Shown here piece after piece: positions 44,229 to 51,957 of a stretch of 64,000 nt of DNA. The stretch's first letter is position 1. The number at the start of each line of letters is the position of its first letter. The notes beneath the pieces are model-generated. The model was not told the origin of the DNA and did not search any database. It saw only the letters and a list, made by a program, of their open reading frames with translations. Origin of the DNA: Deltaproteobacteria bacterium (GTDB lineage Bacteria; Myxococcota_A; UBA9160; UBA4427); NCBI GenBank assembly GCA_002719955.1, contig PBFW01000073.1, positions 82,429 through 146,428 of the forward strand. Reading direction: 5' to 3'. The position numbers and the translations under genes are program-made.

Positions 44229-45416
44229 TCACCGTGCCCCCCTGACGAAGCGAATCGGCAACCGCTCGAAGCCCTGAATGAACTCGGTCACATGGCGCCT
44301 CGAATCCGAGAGTTCGACTTCGTATTCCGGTATGCGGCGAAGCAGCTCTTCCAGGAGTAGCGCCCCCTCCAGTTCTGCAAAATTCGCTCCGAGACACCGA
44401 TGGATGCCATGACCAAAGGTGAGAATCCGTGGCGAGACCCTGTGGATATCGAACTGCTCCGGATCCTCGAACTCGCGCTCGTCTCGATTCGCAGAAGCGT
44501 ACATGAACATCACCGACTGCCCAGGCGAGAGCGCCTGCCCGCGGATCTTGAAGGGCTGCGTAACGCTCCGCATGAGAAATTGCGTAGGCATGCCGTAGCG
44601 CAGGCATTCGCGAAGGGCGCGCGGGATCTTCGTCGGATCGGCGACCAGCTCGGCCCGCTGATCCGGATGTTGGGCGAGAAAGAGCACGGCATTTGCGAAA
44701 GCCTTTGGAAAGGTCTCGGTCGACCCGATCAGCATCAGGGCCAGATGATCCCCGAGTTCCTGCTCGGAAATCAGTCCCTCCGCCGCTGCCCGCACGAAGA
44801 CCTCGATCACATTCTCGGGCCCGCCCGCGAGCGCGCGGTGCGGATCGCAGAGGCCAGCCAGGTAGCTTCGCATCTCCGCGAAGGCCTTGATGCCGACCTC
44901 GCTCATCCCCTCCACGCCCTCCTGGCGCGACATGAATCGCCTGACGAGATCCACGATATATCCGGCGTCCTCCTCCGGGAATCCGACCGCCAGGCACCCC
45001 ATCCGCACAGCCACGATCTGAGCCAGATCGTCCACGACATCGCCCTCGCCTCGATCGATGAAAGAATCGATGCATTCTGTCACGAAGGTCCGAATCTCCT
45101 CCTTCAGGCTCTGCACCCTCTGTGGCATGAAATAGGGGGCGACCAGCCGCCGCAGCACCGTATGCGTGGGTGGGTCCATATGGGTCAGGTTCGGATAAGC
45201 AGCAATCGCCTTCGTGAGCAGAAACGGGGAGGAGGTTCCCCGGGTCGCCGTCAGGTGCTCCGCATCCGACGATGCCCGCCAGATATCCTCGAAGCGAAAG
45301 AGGGCCCACGAATCCCATCGTTCTATATAGTGGACGGGAGATTCTTCGCGTAGACGACGGTAGATCGGAAAGGGATCCCGAAGCACCTCGTCACTGAAGG
45401 GATCGTAGTCGATCAT
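44229..45416 (-). CDS. Cytochrome P450 with altered I-helix
   Basis: A 395-residue soluble P450. The heme loop is FGHGIHRCLG, and the ExxR pair is in RECLR. The I-helix reads LIGSTETFPKAF instead of the usual AGxET T pattern; the acid-alcohol pair (Glu-Thr) survives but the next Thr is Phe and the AG pair is GS, which could affect oxygen activation or substrate space. An ATG four codons upstream is possible, but GGAG six bases before 45416 favours this start. It is divergent from the amidohydrolase gene at 45589 and upstream of the transporter and CoA-transferase genes on its strand. Confidence 0.93.
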   Translation of the reverse strand: MIDYDPFSDEVLRDPFPIYRRLREESPVHYIERWDSWALFRFEDIWRASSDAEHLTATRGTSSPFLLTKAIAAYPNLTHMDPPTHTVLRRLVAPYFMPQRVQSLKEEIRTFVTECIDSFIDRGEGDVVDDLAQIVAVRMGCLAVGFPEEDAGYIVDLVRRFMSRQEGVEGMSEVGIKAFAEMRSYLAGLCDPHRALAGGPENVIEVFVRAAAEGLISEQELGDHLALMLIGSTETFPKAFANAVLFLAQHPDQRAELVADPTKIPRALRECLRYGMPTQFLMRSVTQPFKIRGQALSPGQSVMFMYASANRDEREFEDPEQFDIHRVSPRILTFGHGIHRCLGANFAELEGALLLEELLRRIPEYEVELSDSRRHVTEFIQGFERLPIRFVRGAR

Positions 45417-45588
45417 CGCTCGCTCCATCGATCGTGCGTCGTCGCCCGGAGGACTCCTGCGAACGCCGTCTTCGCAGTATAGTTGGGGCTTCGCGCGGCC
45501 GGCACCACCCCTTTTCCTGAAGAAGAGGCCGAGCGGAAAGCCCCCTCGAATCGGGTCTCATGCGGACCCGATCGCGATGGAGAAACGC

Positions 45589-46830
45589 ATGCAACGAATC
45601 GTCTTCACAGGGGCCAACCTGCTCGACGGTCGCCACGCGATGCGACCCGGTGCGTGTGTCGTCGTCGAGCGCGAACGGATCACGGCGGTCGAGAGAGCTC
45701 CGATCGAATCGCTGCCCGGTGATCGCACGATCGATCTCGCGGGCAAGACGTTGATGCCTGGGCTGGTCTCCTGTCATTTCCACTCCACTTATCGCGATAT
45801 CAGTGTCATGCCCTCGCCGCTCGGCCTCGAAAAGCCGCCAGGCTATCTGACGCTGGCTGCCGCGGCGAACCTTCGTACGGCCCTTCTCTGTGGCTTCACC
45901 GGTGTCGTCAGCGCGGGCGGCATCGGAGACGCCATCGATCCACAATGCAAGCTCGCGATCGAGGACGGCCTGGTCGAAGGCCCACGCCTGGTCGCTGGAG
46001 GCCGGGGACTGGATGTGCCTAGCGGCTATAGCGACGCCGAGTCCTGGTGGTGGGAGCTCTCCAACCACGGCGGCCATCACATCTGCAGCGGGCCGGAGTC
46101 TTTCCGCGAGGCCGTTCGGGAGGAAATCAGACAGGGCGTCGAGATCATCAAGATCTTTCCCGGCGGTGGCCACGCGACCGAAAGGCCCCATACCGGCGTT
46201 TCTCTCACGAAGGCGGAACTCGAGGCGATCTGCGAGGCAGCACATTCCCGTGGCGCTCGGGTTCGGGCACACGCCCCGGCCAAGGATTCGATCCTCGCCT
46301 GCATCCGTGCAGGTGTCGACATCATCGACCACGCCGACGACCTCGATGAAGAGTGCATCGAGCTGATGCTGCGCGCGGACACGACGCTGGTCCCCAGCAT
46401 GTTCTTTACCCACCAGCTCCTGAAGCAGAGCGAGGGTTTTGGAGCTGGGGTGCCGGCACAGATGGCGCCCCTCGCGGCCGGCTTCAAGCAGATCCAGAAG
46501 ATGCTCCCGGTCGCGAATCAGGCCGGAGTTCGCATCGTGAGCGGTGACGATTTCGGGCTCGATTTCCTTTCTCACGGACGTTATGCCGAAGAGCTCGCGT
46601 TCTATGTCGATGTCGTCGGCATCGATTCTCTCGACGTGATTCGCTGGGCGACGAGCAATGGTGCCGTACCGATGGGACTGCCAGAGGATCTGGGTGGCAT
46701 CGGTGTCGGAAAGCTAGCCGACCTGATCGTCGTCGATGGCGATCCAATCACCCAGATGGGCGTACTCCAGGATCGCAGCCGGCTGAACGCGATCATCAAG
46801 GGCGGAGTATTCTGCAAGGACGAGCTCTAG
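45589..46830 (+). CDS. Imidazolonepropionase-like amidohydrolase (HxH type)
   Basis: A 413-residue metal-dependent amidohydrolase of the classical amidohydrolase_1 branch, distinct from the ACMSD-like ones elsewhere in the window. It has the HxH metal motif in GLVSCHFHSTY, a probable bridging lysine in VEIIKIFPGGGH, metal histidines in RVRAHAPAKDS and DIIDHADDLDEE, and the late aspartate in VSGDDFGLDF. The C-terminal KLADLIVVDGDP returns to the small beta-sandwich. This is the dinuclear dipeptidase/imidazolonepropionase-like subtype. GGAG before the ATG at 45589 sets the start. The KstD-like gene follows 69 bases later on the same strand. It would hydrolyse a cyclic amide, a lactone or a peptide-like bond. 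Confidence 0.92.
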   Translation: MQRIVFTGANLLDGRHAMRPGACVVVERERITAVERAPIESLPGDRTIDLAGKTLMPGLVSCHFHSTYRDISVMPSPLGLEKPPGYLTLAAAANLRTALLCGFTGVVSAGGIGDAIDPQCKLAIEDGLVEGPRLVAGGRGLDVPSGYSDAESWWWELSNHGGHHICSGPESFREAVREEIRQGVEIIKIFPGGGHATERPHTGVSLTKAELEAICEAAHSRGARVRAHAPAKDSILACIRAGVDIIDHADDLDEECIELMLRADTTLVPSMFFTHQLLKQSEGFGAGVPAQMAPLAAGFKQIQKMLPVANQAGVRIVSGDDFGLDFLSHGRYAEELAFYVDVVGIDSLDVIRWATSNGAVPMGLPEDLGGIGVGKLADLIVVDGDPITQMGVLQDRSRLNAIIKGGVFCKDEL

Positions 46831-46899
46831 CATGACCCAATCAGCGAAAGACCTAGAGCGGGATCTCGCTCGAGTTGAATAGCGACCACCGGAGAAAAG

Positions 46900-48438
46900 A
46901 TGAGCGATTACGACCTTCAAGAACGCCTGGCTGGAGCAAGAGCCGTGGGAACCACCGACGAGAGCCGCGACCATCTGCCGAAGGAGTCTCTGGCGACGGA
47001 GCCCAGACCCCTCAGCCGCGTGATCACCTGGCACGACGAAGCGGATGTGGTGATCGTCGGATACGGGGGCGCGGGCGTCTGTGCCGCGCTCGAAGCCGCA
47101 CTCGCGGGCGCCGACGTATTGGCGCTCGAGCGCGCAGGCGGCGGCGGCGGGACGACGGCGATGTCGACCGCGCATATCTATATGGGCGGCGGGACCCGCG
47201 TCCAGAAGGCGGTCGGCCTCGAGGATACGACCGAGGACATGTTTCGTTTCATCATGGCCTCGGCGGATGACCCCGACGAGGAAAAGGTGCGGCTCTTCTG
47301 TGACGGAAGCGTCGGCCATTTTGACTGGCTGGTCGAGCAGGGCGTTCCCTTCAAGGACTCGATCTATCCGGACCGCACCCCCGAACAACCCAACGACGAT
47401 TGTCTCATCTGGTCGGGAAACGAGAAGGCGCACCCCTTCCGGGAGCTCGCGAGACCCTCCGCACGCGGCCACAAGGTCCAAAACCAGGCCGAGGGCGGTC
47501 CCATCCTCTTTCGCATTCTCTCGGAAAACGCCGAGCGGGCCGGCGTGCGCGTTCAATGCGATACGCGCGTCCTGAATCTGATCGTGCGGGGTGAGGACGG
47601 ACGAATCTGCGGCGTCGTCGTGCGACAGGACCAGGAGGAACGTTTTATCCGCGCGCGCCGCGGCGTGATCCTGTGTGCGGGCGGATTCGTGATGAACCGC
47701 GAGATGCTGCGTAATCATGTCCCCAGCGTGCTTGAGGAAAATGTCTCACCCGTCGGCAATATGTACGACGATGGAGCGGGGATCCGCATGGGCCTCTCCG
47801 CCCGGGGAACGGCCATTCACATGGACGAGTATTTCGTCACCGTCGTCTGGTATCCACCCTCGAGCCTGACCAAGGGGATCCTGGTCAACGAATACGGCCA
47901 GCGCTTCATCAACGAGGACTCCTATCACGGCCGCTGCGCGGAGCATGCAAAACGCCAGGGACGGGCCTATCTGATCGCGGACAACGAGATCTTCGGCTAC
48001 CCGGAGAGTGGACTCGAACTCCTCGCGACCGAGAACTCGATCGAGGATCTCGAGTCGGCTCTGAAACTCCCGCCACAGACGCTCCAGAATTCCGTCGCGG
48101 TCTACAATGAGAACGCCATGAGGGGCGAGGACCCCGTCTTTCGAAAACACGCGGACTGGATCAAGCCGCTCAATGCGCCGCCCTATGCAGCGATCGAATG
48201 TAGCTATGGAATCGCACCCTACCTGACCTTCACGTTAGGGGGGCTCAAGACACGCGCGAGTGGCGAGGTCGTTACCGAGGACGGGCAGGACGTGCCGGGA
48301 CTCTTCGCGGCCGGCCGAAACGCCTGCGGTATTCCGCGCTCCTCCTGGGGCTATTGCAGCGGGACATCCGTCGCGGATGCGACCTTCTTCGGGCGCATCA
48401 CCGGTCGTAAGGCCGCAGCCAATGAGTCCTGGGAATAG
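46900..48438 (+). CDS. KstD/fumarate reductase-like FAD-binding dehydrogenase
   Basis: A 512-residue flavoprotein of the FAD_binding_2 family, paralogous to the one at 16332. The FAD fold is VVIVGYGGAGVCAALEA with DVLALERAGGG. The family-specific TTAMSTAHIYMGGGTRVQKA follows, matching its paralogue. The C-terminal cofactor part has GLFAAGRNACG and SGTSVADATFFGRITGRKAA. About 45 extra N-terminal residues precede the fold and have no recognised function. CGGAGAAAAG before the ATG supports the start. Delta1-dehydrogenation of a ketosteroid-like ring is one possibility; the family also includes reductases. It is co-oriented with the amidohydrolase just upstream. Confidence 0.9.
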   Translation: MSDYDLQERLAGARAVGTTDESRDHLPKESLATEPRPLSRVITWHDEADVVIVGYGGAGVCAALEAALAGADVLALERAGGGGGTTAMSTAHIYMGGGTRVQKAVGLEDTTEDMFRFIMASADDPDEEKVRLFCDGSVGHFDWLVEQGVPFKDSIYPDRTPEQPNDDCLIWSGNEKAHPFRELARPSARGHKVQNQAEGGPILFRILSENAERAGVRVQCDTRVLNLIVRGEDGRICGVVVRQDQEERFIRARRGVILCAGGFVMNREMLRNHVPSVLEENVSPVGNMYDDGAGIRMGLSARGTAIHMDEYFVTVVWYPPSSLTKGILVNEYGQRFINEDSYHGRCAEHAKRQGRAYLIADNEIFGYPESGLELLATENSIEDLESALKLPPQTLQNSVAVYNENAMRGEDPVFRKHADWIKPLNAPPYAAIECSYGIAPYLTFTLGGLKTRASGEVVTEDGQDVPGLFAAGRNACGIPRSSWGYCSGTSVADATFFGRITGRKAAANESWE

Positions 48439-48613
48439 GATCATTCCGGCCTGACCGGCGAGCGCATCCAAATGCTGACGGTGCGCTTTCCGTGTCAGCA
48501 AGACGACCTCATGCTGACCGACCCCATGGAATCGGCCGCGGGCGGACGCTATTCATGGGAAAGCACCGGGCCCTGCCATCCTCGCCGCCGAAGGTCGGCG
48601 CCTCCGAGCCCCG

Positions 48614-48829
48614 TCAGGAGAACATCCCCGCCGACGTCAGGAGACCGCAATCCTCATGGGCGACCGCGCTCGCACTACGCGCTTGAGGAGCCTCATCGAC
48701 CACGGCCAGCTCCCCAAACGAGTCGCCGGGCTCGAGGATGGTGGGCGCCTCCTCGTAGAACGCTGCCAGCTGCTCGAGCTCGAGTCCCCGAAAGAGCCAC
48801 GAATTCGCGAGATCGTCGTTCTCGTCCAT
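48614..48829 (-). pseudogene. Cyclic-nucleotide-binding domain protein, internally deleted remnant
   Basis: A 71-codon frame with a ribosome site (GGAG four bases before the ATG at 48829). It begins like a Crp/cNMP-binding domain (NSWLFRGLELEQLAAFYEEA) and jumps straight to the end of that domain, LEPGDSFGELAVVDEAP and SAVAHEDCGLL. The roughly 40 residues between, which form the first strands of the beta-roll, are absent, so it is probably a deletion remnant that cannot bind a nucleotide normally. It is the only recognisable item in the 570-base space 48439-49008; the flanks on either side hold nothing that I can name. Confidence 0.6.
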
Positions 48830-49008
48830 CGATCTCCAACTCTCGGATCGCAGAGCGAGTCGCGGATGCCTATGCGGCCGGTCCCGGCCAACGAAAGGGC
48901 CACACGATTCCCACATAGCACTCCAAAGGGAGAGCCTGCCGCCAGGCGAAGGATCGGAATCCCCGGGGTTCGATCGCCGCCGCCCGAGTGCGAGGAGGGC
49001 GTCGCGCC

Positions 49009-50244
49009 TCACGCTAGGGCGGAGGACCCGCCGCGACCGCGCACGCTGCAAAGCGCCGCAAATCCCAACACATTGAGAAACGCAAAAATCTGAAAGGCCA
49101 GCTCGTAGCTCCCTTGCAGATCGAAGAGATATCCCGCGAAGATCGGGCCCAGAACTCCGCCGGGAAGCAGGGCGAGCATCAGGGCGCCGTAGATCTGCGC
49201 CATCGAACGTGTGCCAAAACGCTCGGCGACGACGAGTGGATAGACGACATTTTGAGCCGCAGTCGCAACACCGTGAATCACGACAAAAAGGGGTAGCGCG
49301 CCCGTGAAAGGAATCCCGAGAAGCAAAAACGAGGCCAGGGCGACCAGCGCGAAGTTCACCAGAAGCGCGATCTTGGCTGGCCAGCGATCCGCAAAGAGCC
49401 CGATGCCGACCTTCGAGGTCACACCGAGAAAGACCGTGACGCCAAAACTGGCGGAGGCCCGCGCGATGGAGATGCCTTGATCCGTGAGAAAGAGCACGAG
49501 GTTCGAGGTGAGGCCGATGTAGTAGAAGTAGAAGAAGAAGAGCGCGATGCCGAGGACCCAGAAGTCACGACTTCGAATCGCGTCCGAGAATGCGACTTCC
49601 TCGACGGAATCGACTCGAACCATTTCACGCGAATCCGTCGATTCCAGTCCGCTTGGGACAAAACCCACTGGGGGGTCTCGGATCAACCACAGGGAAATCG
49701 GAAGCAATAGGCCCAGCGCGCCGAGACCGACTCCGAGATAGGCGCTTCTCCACCCGTACTCCAGCAGCCACCAGGCCCCGAGGATCGAGACGATCAGGCC
49801 TCCTAAATTCGAGCCACTGTAGACGAGGCCGAGGGCCAGACCGCGTGAGCGATGGACCCATTTTGAGATCACGGTGCCCACCGCGATATCCCCCACCCCG
49901 GCAACAACGACTCCGAGGCAGACGCTAAGTGCAAAGACATGCCATAAGGCGTCGATCCTCGAAGTCAACGCATAGACACTGCCCAAGAGAAAGAGGCTGA
50001 CGGCGACGACCGGCCGCGCCCCGAAGCGGTGCGTCAACATCCCGATGATGGGGCTCGCCAGGGCGGCCACGAAAGTGCGCGGGCTGCCGGCGGCCATGAA
50101 ATCACCCCGAGACCAGCCGAATTCCGCCAGCACCGCGGGCGTGAGGGTCTGGCTGAGATACATGCAGCCCAGCCCGAGTTGAGCCGTCATGCTGCCCAGC
50201 ACCACCTTGAGAGCCGGGCCGCGAAGCTCGCAGGGTGTCCCCAT
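49009..50244 (-). CDS. MFS transporter (monocarboxylate-porter-like)
   Basis: A 411-residue integral membrane protein with about twelve hydrophobic helices, resembling the monocarboxylate/oxalate-formate branch of MFS. Signs are the early LGLGCMYLSQTLTPAVL and FGWSRGDFMAAGSPRTF, then IIGMLTHRFGARPVV matching the loop 2-3 motif, and the repeat in the second half, VGIGLFADRWPAKIALL. The frame is open another 95 codons upstream, but that stretch is not membrane-like; the ATG at 50244 follows GGGGGA at nine bases. It probably moves an organic acid. It is divergent from the LLM gene at 50520. Confidence 0.88.
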   Translation of the reverse strand: MGTPCELRGPALKVVLGSMTAQLGLGCMYLSQTLTPAVLAEFGWSRGDFMAAGSPRTFVAALASPIIGMLTHRFGARPVVAVSLFLLGSVYALTSRIDALWHVFALSVCLGVVVAGVGDIAVGTVISKWVHRSRGLALGLVYSGSNLGGLIVSILGAWWLLEYGWRSAYLGVGLGALGLLLPISLWLIRDPPVGFVPSGLESTDSREMVRVDSVEEVAFSDAIRSRDFWVLGIALFFFYFYYIGLTSNLVLFLTDQGISIARASASFGVTVFLGVTSKVGIGLFADRWPAKIALLVNFALVALASFLLLGIPFTGALPLFVVIHGVATAAQNVVYPLVVAERFGTRSMAQIYGALMLALLPGGVLGPIFAGYLFDLQGSYELAFQIFAFLNVLGFAALCSVRGRGGSSALA

Positions 50245-50519
50245 TCGAAGCTGTCCCCCAACCGCGCCTTCTTCGACGCCGAAACACCAGCTTAGACCGT
50301 CGACGGCGTCGCGCTCGACTGAAAGCGAGAAAAATCCGCCGCTTCCGAAACGCCGCTGGTCTCCGTTCCACCCGAAGACCATCCGCACGGAACGGCTTCC
50401 TACTCTCCGTCCACATGCTCCGTGGTCGAGCCGGCAGAACGACGAAAGAGAGGGGCCGGCGGGCTTCGAGACGGCACCAGCGCGGTATCCTAGACGTCCG
50501 ACGAAGAGGGGGGCAAAGC

Positions 50520-51470
50520 GTGTCCGCAACGCGCCTGGGTGTGGGACTTCCGAGCATGATTCCCGGGGCCGATCCCACGCTCATCGCGCGCTGGGCCGAA
50601 CGGGCTGACGCCGGCCCCTTCGAGTGCCTTGCCACCGGCGAGTTGTTGACGAGCCAGGCCTACGATCCCTTCGTCGCGCTCTCCGTCGCGGCGGCCATGA
50701 CCCAGCGCGTGCGGTTATTGACCAACATACTCGTACTGCCTCTGCATCACGCTGGCATCGTGGCCAAGCAAGCGGCCAGCCTGGATGCGGTCTCCGGCGG
50801 ACGGCTCTGGCTCGGTCTCGGTGTCGGCGCGCGCAAGCCGGCGCTCTCCCACGCGGCTGGCCAGGCGCCGCCCGACGCCGATCTTCCGGACTTCACGGCG
50901 GCCCCAGCGCACGCCGCCGGGCGCTACGAGCGATTCGGCGAACAGATCGCTTTCATGCAACAGATCTGGCGAGGTGATCCCGTGACGGAATCGGGGCTCC
51001 GCGTGGGACCGCCACCCGCAAGGGCTGGGGGACCCGAGCTCCTCTTCGGGGGCTATGCGCCGCGCTTGATTTCCAACGCCGTTTCATGGGCGGAGGGCCT
51101 CACCGCTTTTGGGCTCGCGCCCGATCTCGAACGGATGACCCGGGACTTCGAACTCTTCCGAAACGCCTGGAAAAGAGCCGACCGCAAGGGCAAGCCCCGT
51201 CTGCTCGCCACATTCTTCTTCGCACTCGGTCCAGCCGCCGAATCCGGCACGCGCGACTATCTGCGGCGTCATTACGACCACTTGAACGCCAAACAGAGCG
51301 CACATTTCGCAGCCTCGATTTCGACCACGCACCCGAGCAGGCTCCGAGAGGTTTTTGGAAGACTGGCGGACGCGGGCGCCACAGACGTGATTCCCGTGCC
51401 CATGATTGCAGACCTGGAACAGCTTGATCGTCTGGCCGACGTGCTGGGCCCGATGTCGGACGCGCTCTAG
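50520..51470 (+). CDS. LLM-class oxidoreductase
   Basis: A 316-residue luciferase-like TIM-barrel protein. The GTG at 50520 follows GAGGGGGG and gives the normal N-terminus RLGVGLPSMIPG. Supports are the LSVAAAMTQRVRLLTNILVL strand, the SGGRLWLGLGVGARKP loop, and the closing DLEQLDRLADVLGP helix. It is somewhat shorter than the other LLM proteins in the window and could use FMN or F420. The MoaD-like gene follows 182 bases later on the same strand. The substrate is not predictable. Confidence 0.88.
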   Translation: MSATRLGVGLPSMIPGADPTLIARWAERADAGPFECLATGELLTSQAYDPFVALSVAAAMTQRVRLLTNILVLPLHHAGIVAKQAASLDAVSGGRLWLGLGVGARKPALSHAAGQAPPDADLPDFTAAPAHAAGRYERFGEQIAFMQQIWRGDPVTESGLRVGPPPARAGGPELLFGGYAPRLISNAVSWAEGLTAFGLAPDLERMTRDFELFRNAWKRADRKGKPRLLATFFFALGPAAESGTRDYLRRHYDHLNAKQSAHFAASISTTHPSRLREVFGRLADAGATDVIPVPMIADLEQLDRLADVLGPMSDAL

Positions 51471-51652
51471 CACCGGATCCGAATCTCCCGAGGTCTCCAG
51501 ATCTCGGGGGGGGGCACCGGGGGGCGCGAAAAGAGCTTTTGGGCCCGCGACCGCATTTTGGGAATACACGGGATAAACTCTCCGCTGCGGCACGGGGAGT
51601 CTCCAGCGACGAACTGGGTGCCGAGGATTGTCCAACGAAACAAGAGCACGCG

Positions 51653-51886
51653 ATGAACGTAAAGGTCTACGCCTCCGGCTTCTGTAGCTTCGAGCATATC
51701 GACGACGATGGATTCATGAGCTTGCCCGAAGGCGCCAGCCTGAATGATGTCCTCAAGAAGCTGGGCATCCCCTACCCGCTCAGGAGGATTCTCTTCGCCG
51801 CCGTGAACTACGAACACGTGAAGCTGAATACCCGGCTGAAGGACGGGGATGTCGTCAGTCTCCTCTCGGCACGAGCTGGCGGGTAG
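51653..51886 (+). CDS. MoaD/ThiS-like ubiquitin-fold sulfur carrier
   Basis: A 77-residue beta-grasp protein ending in Gly-Gly (LLSARAGG), the mark of MoaD/ThiS sulfur carriers, which are thiocarboxylated at the last Gly. The body, VKVYASGFCSFEH, LPEGASLNDVLKKLGIP and LKDGDVVSLL, follows the family order of strands and helix. It sits 71 bases before an aldehyde ferredoxin oxidoreductase gene, which needs a tungsten or molybdenum bis-pterin, so a dedicated role in cofactor making for that enzyme is likely. No moaE or moeB gene is in the window; the general pathway would have to act with it. Confidence 0.9.
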   Translation: MNVKVYASGFCSFEHIDDDGFMSLPEGASLNDVLKKLGIPYPLRRILFAAVNYEHVKLNTRLKDGDVVSLLSARAGG

Positions 51887-51957
51887 GTTCGGAAAACAAG
51901 TTTTTCGCCGGTAAATCTGGCAAGCCGAGTGAACCGGATTTCAAATAGGGAGCACAG

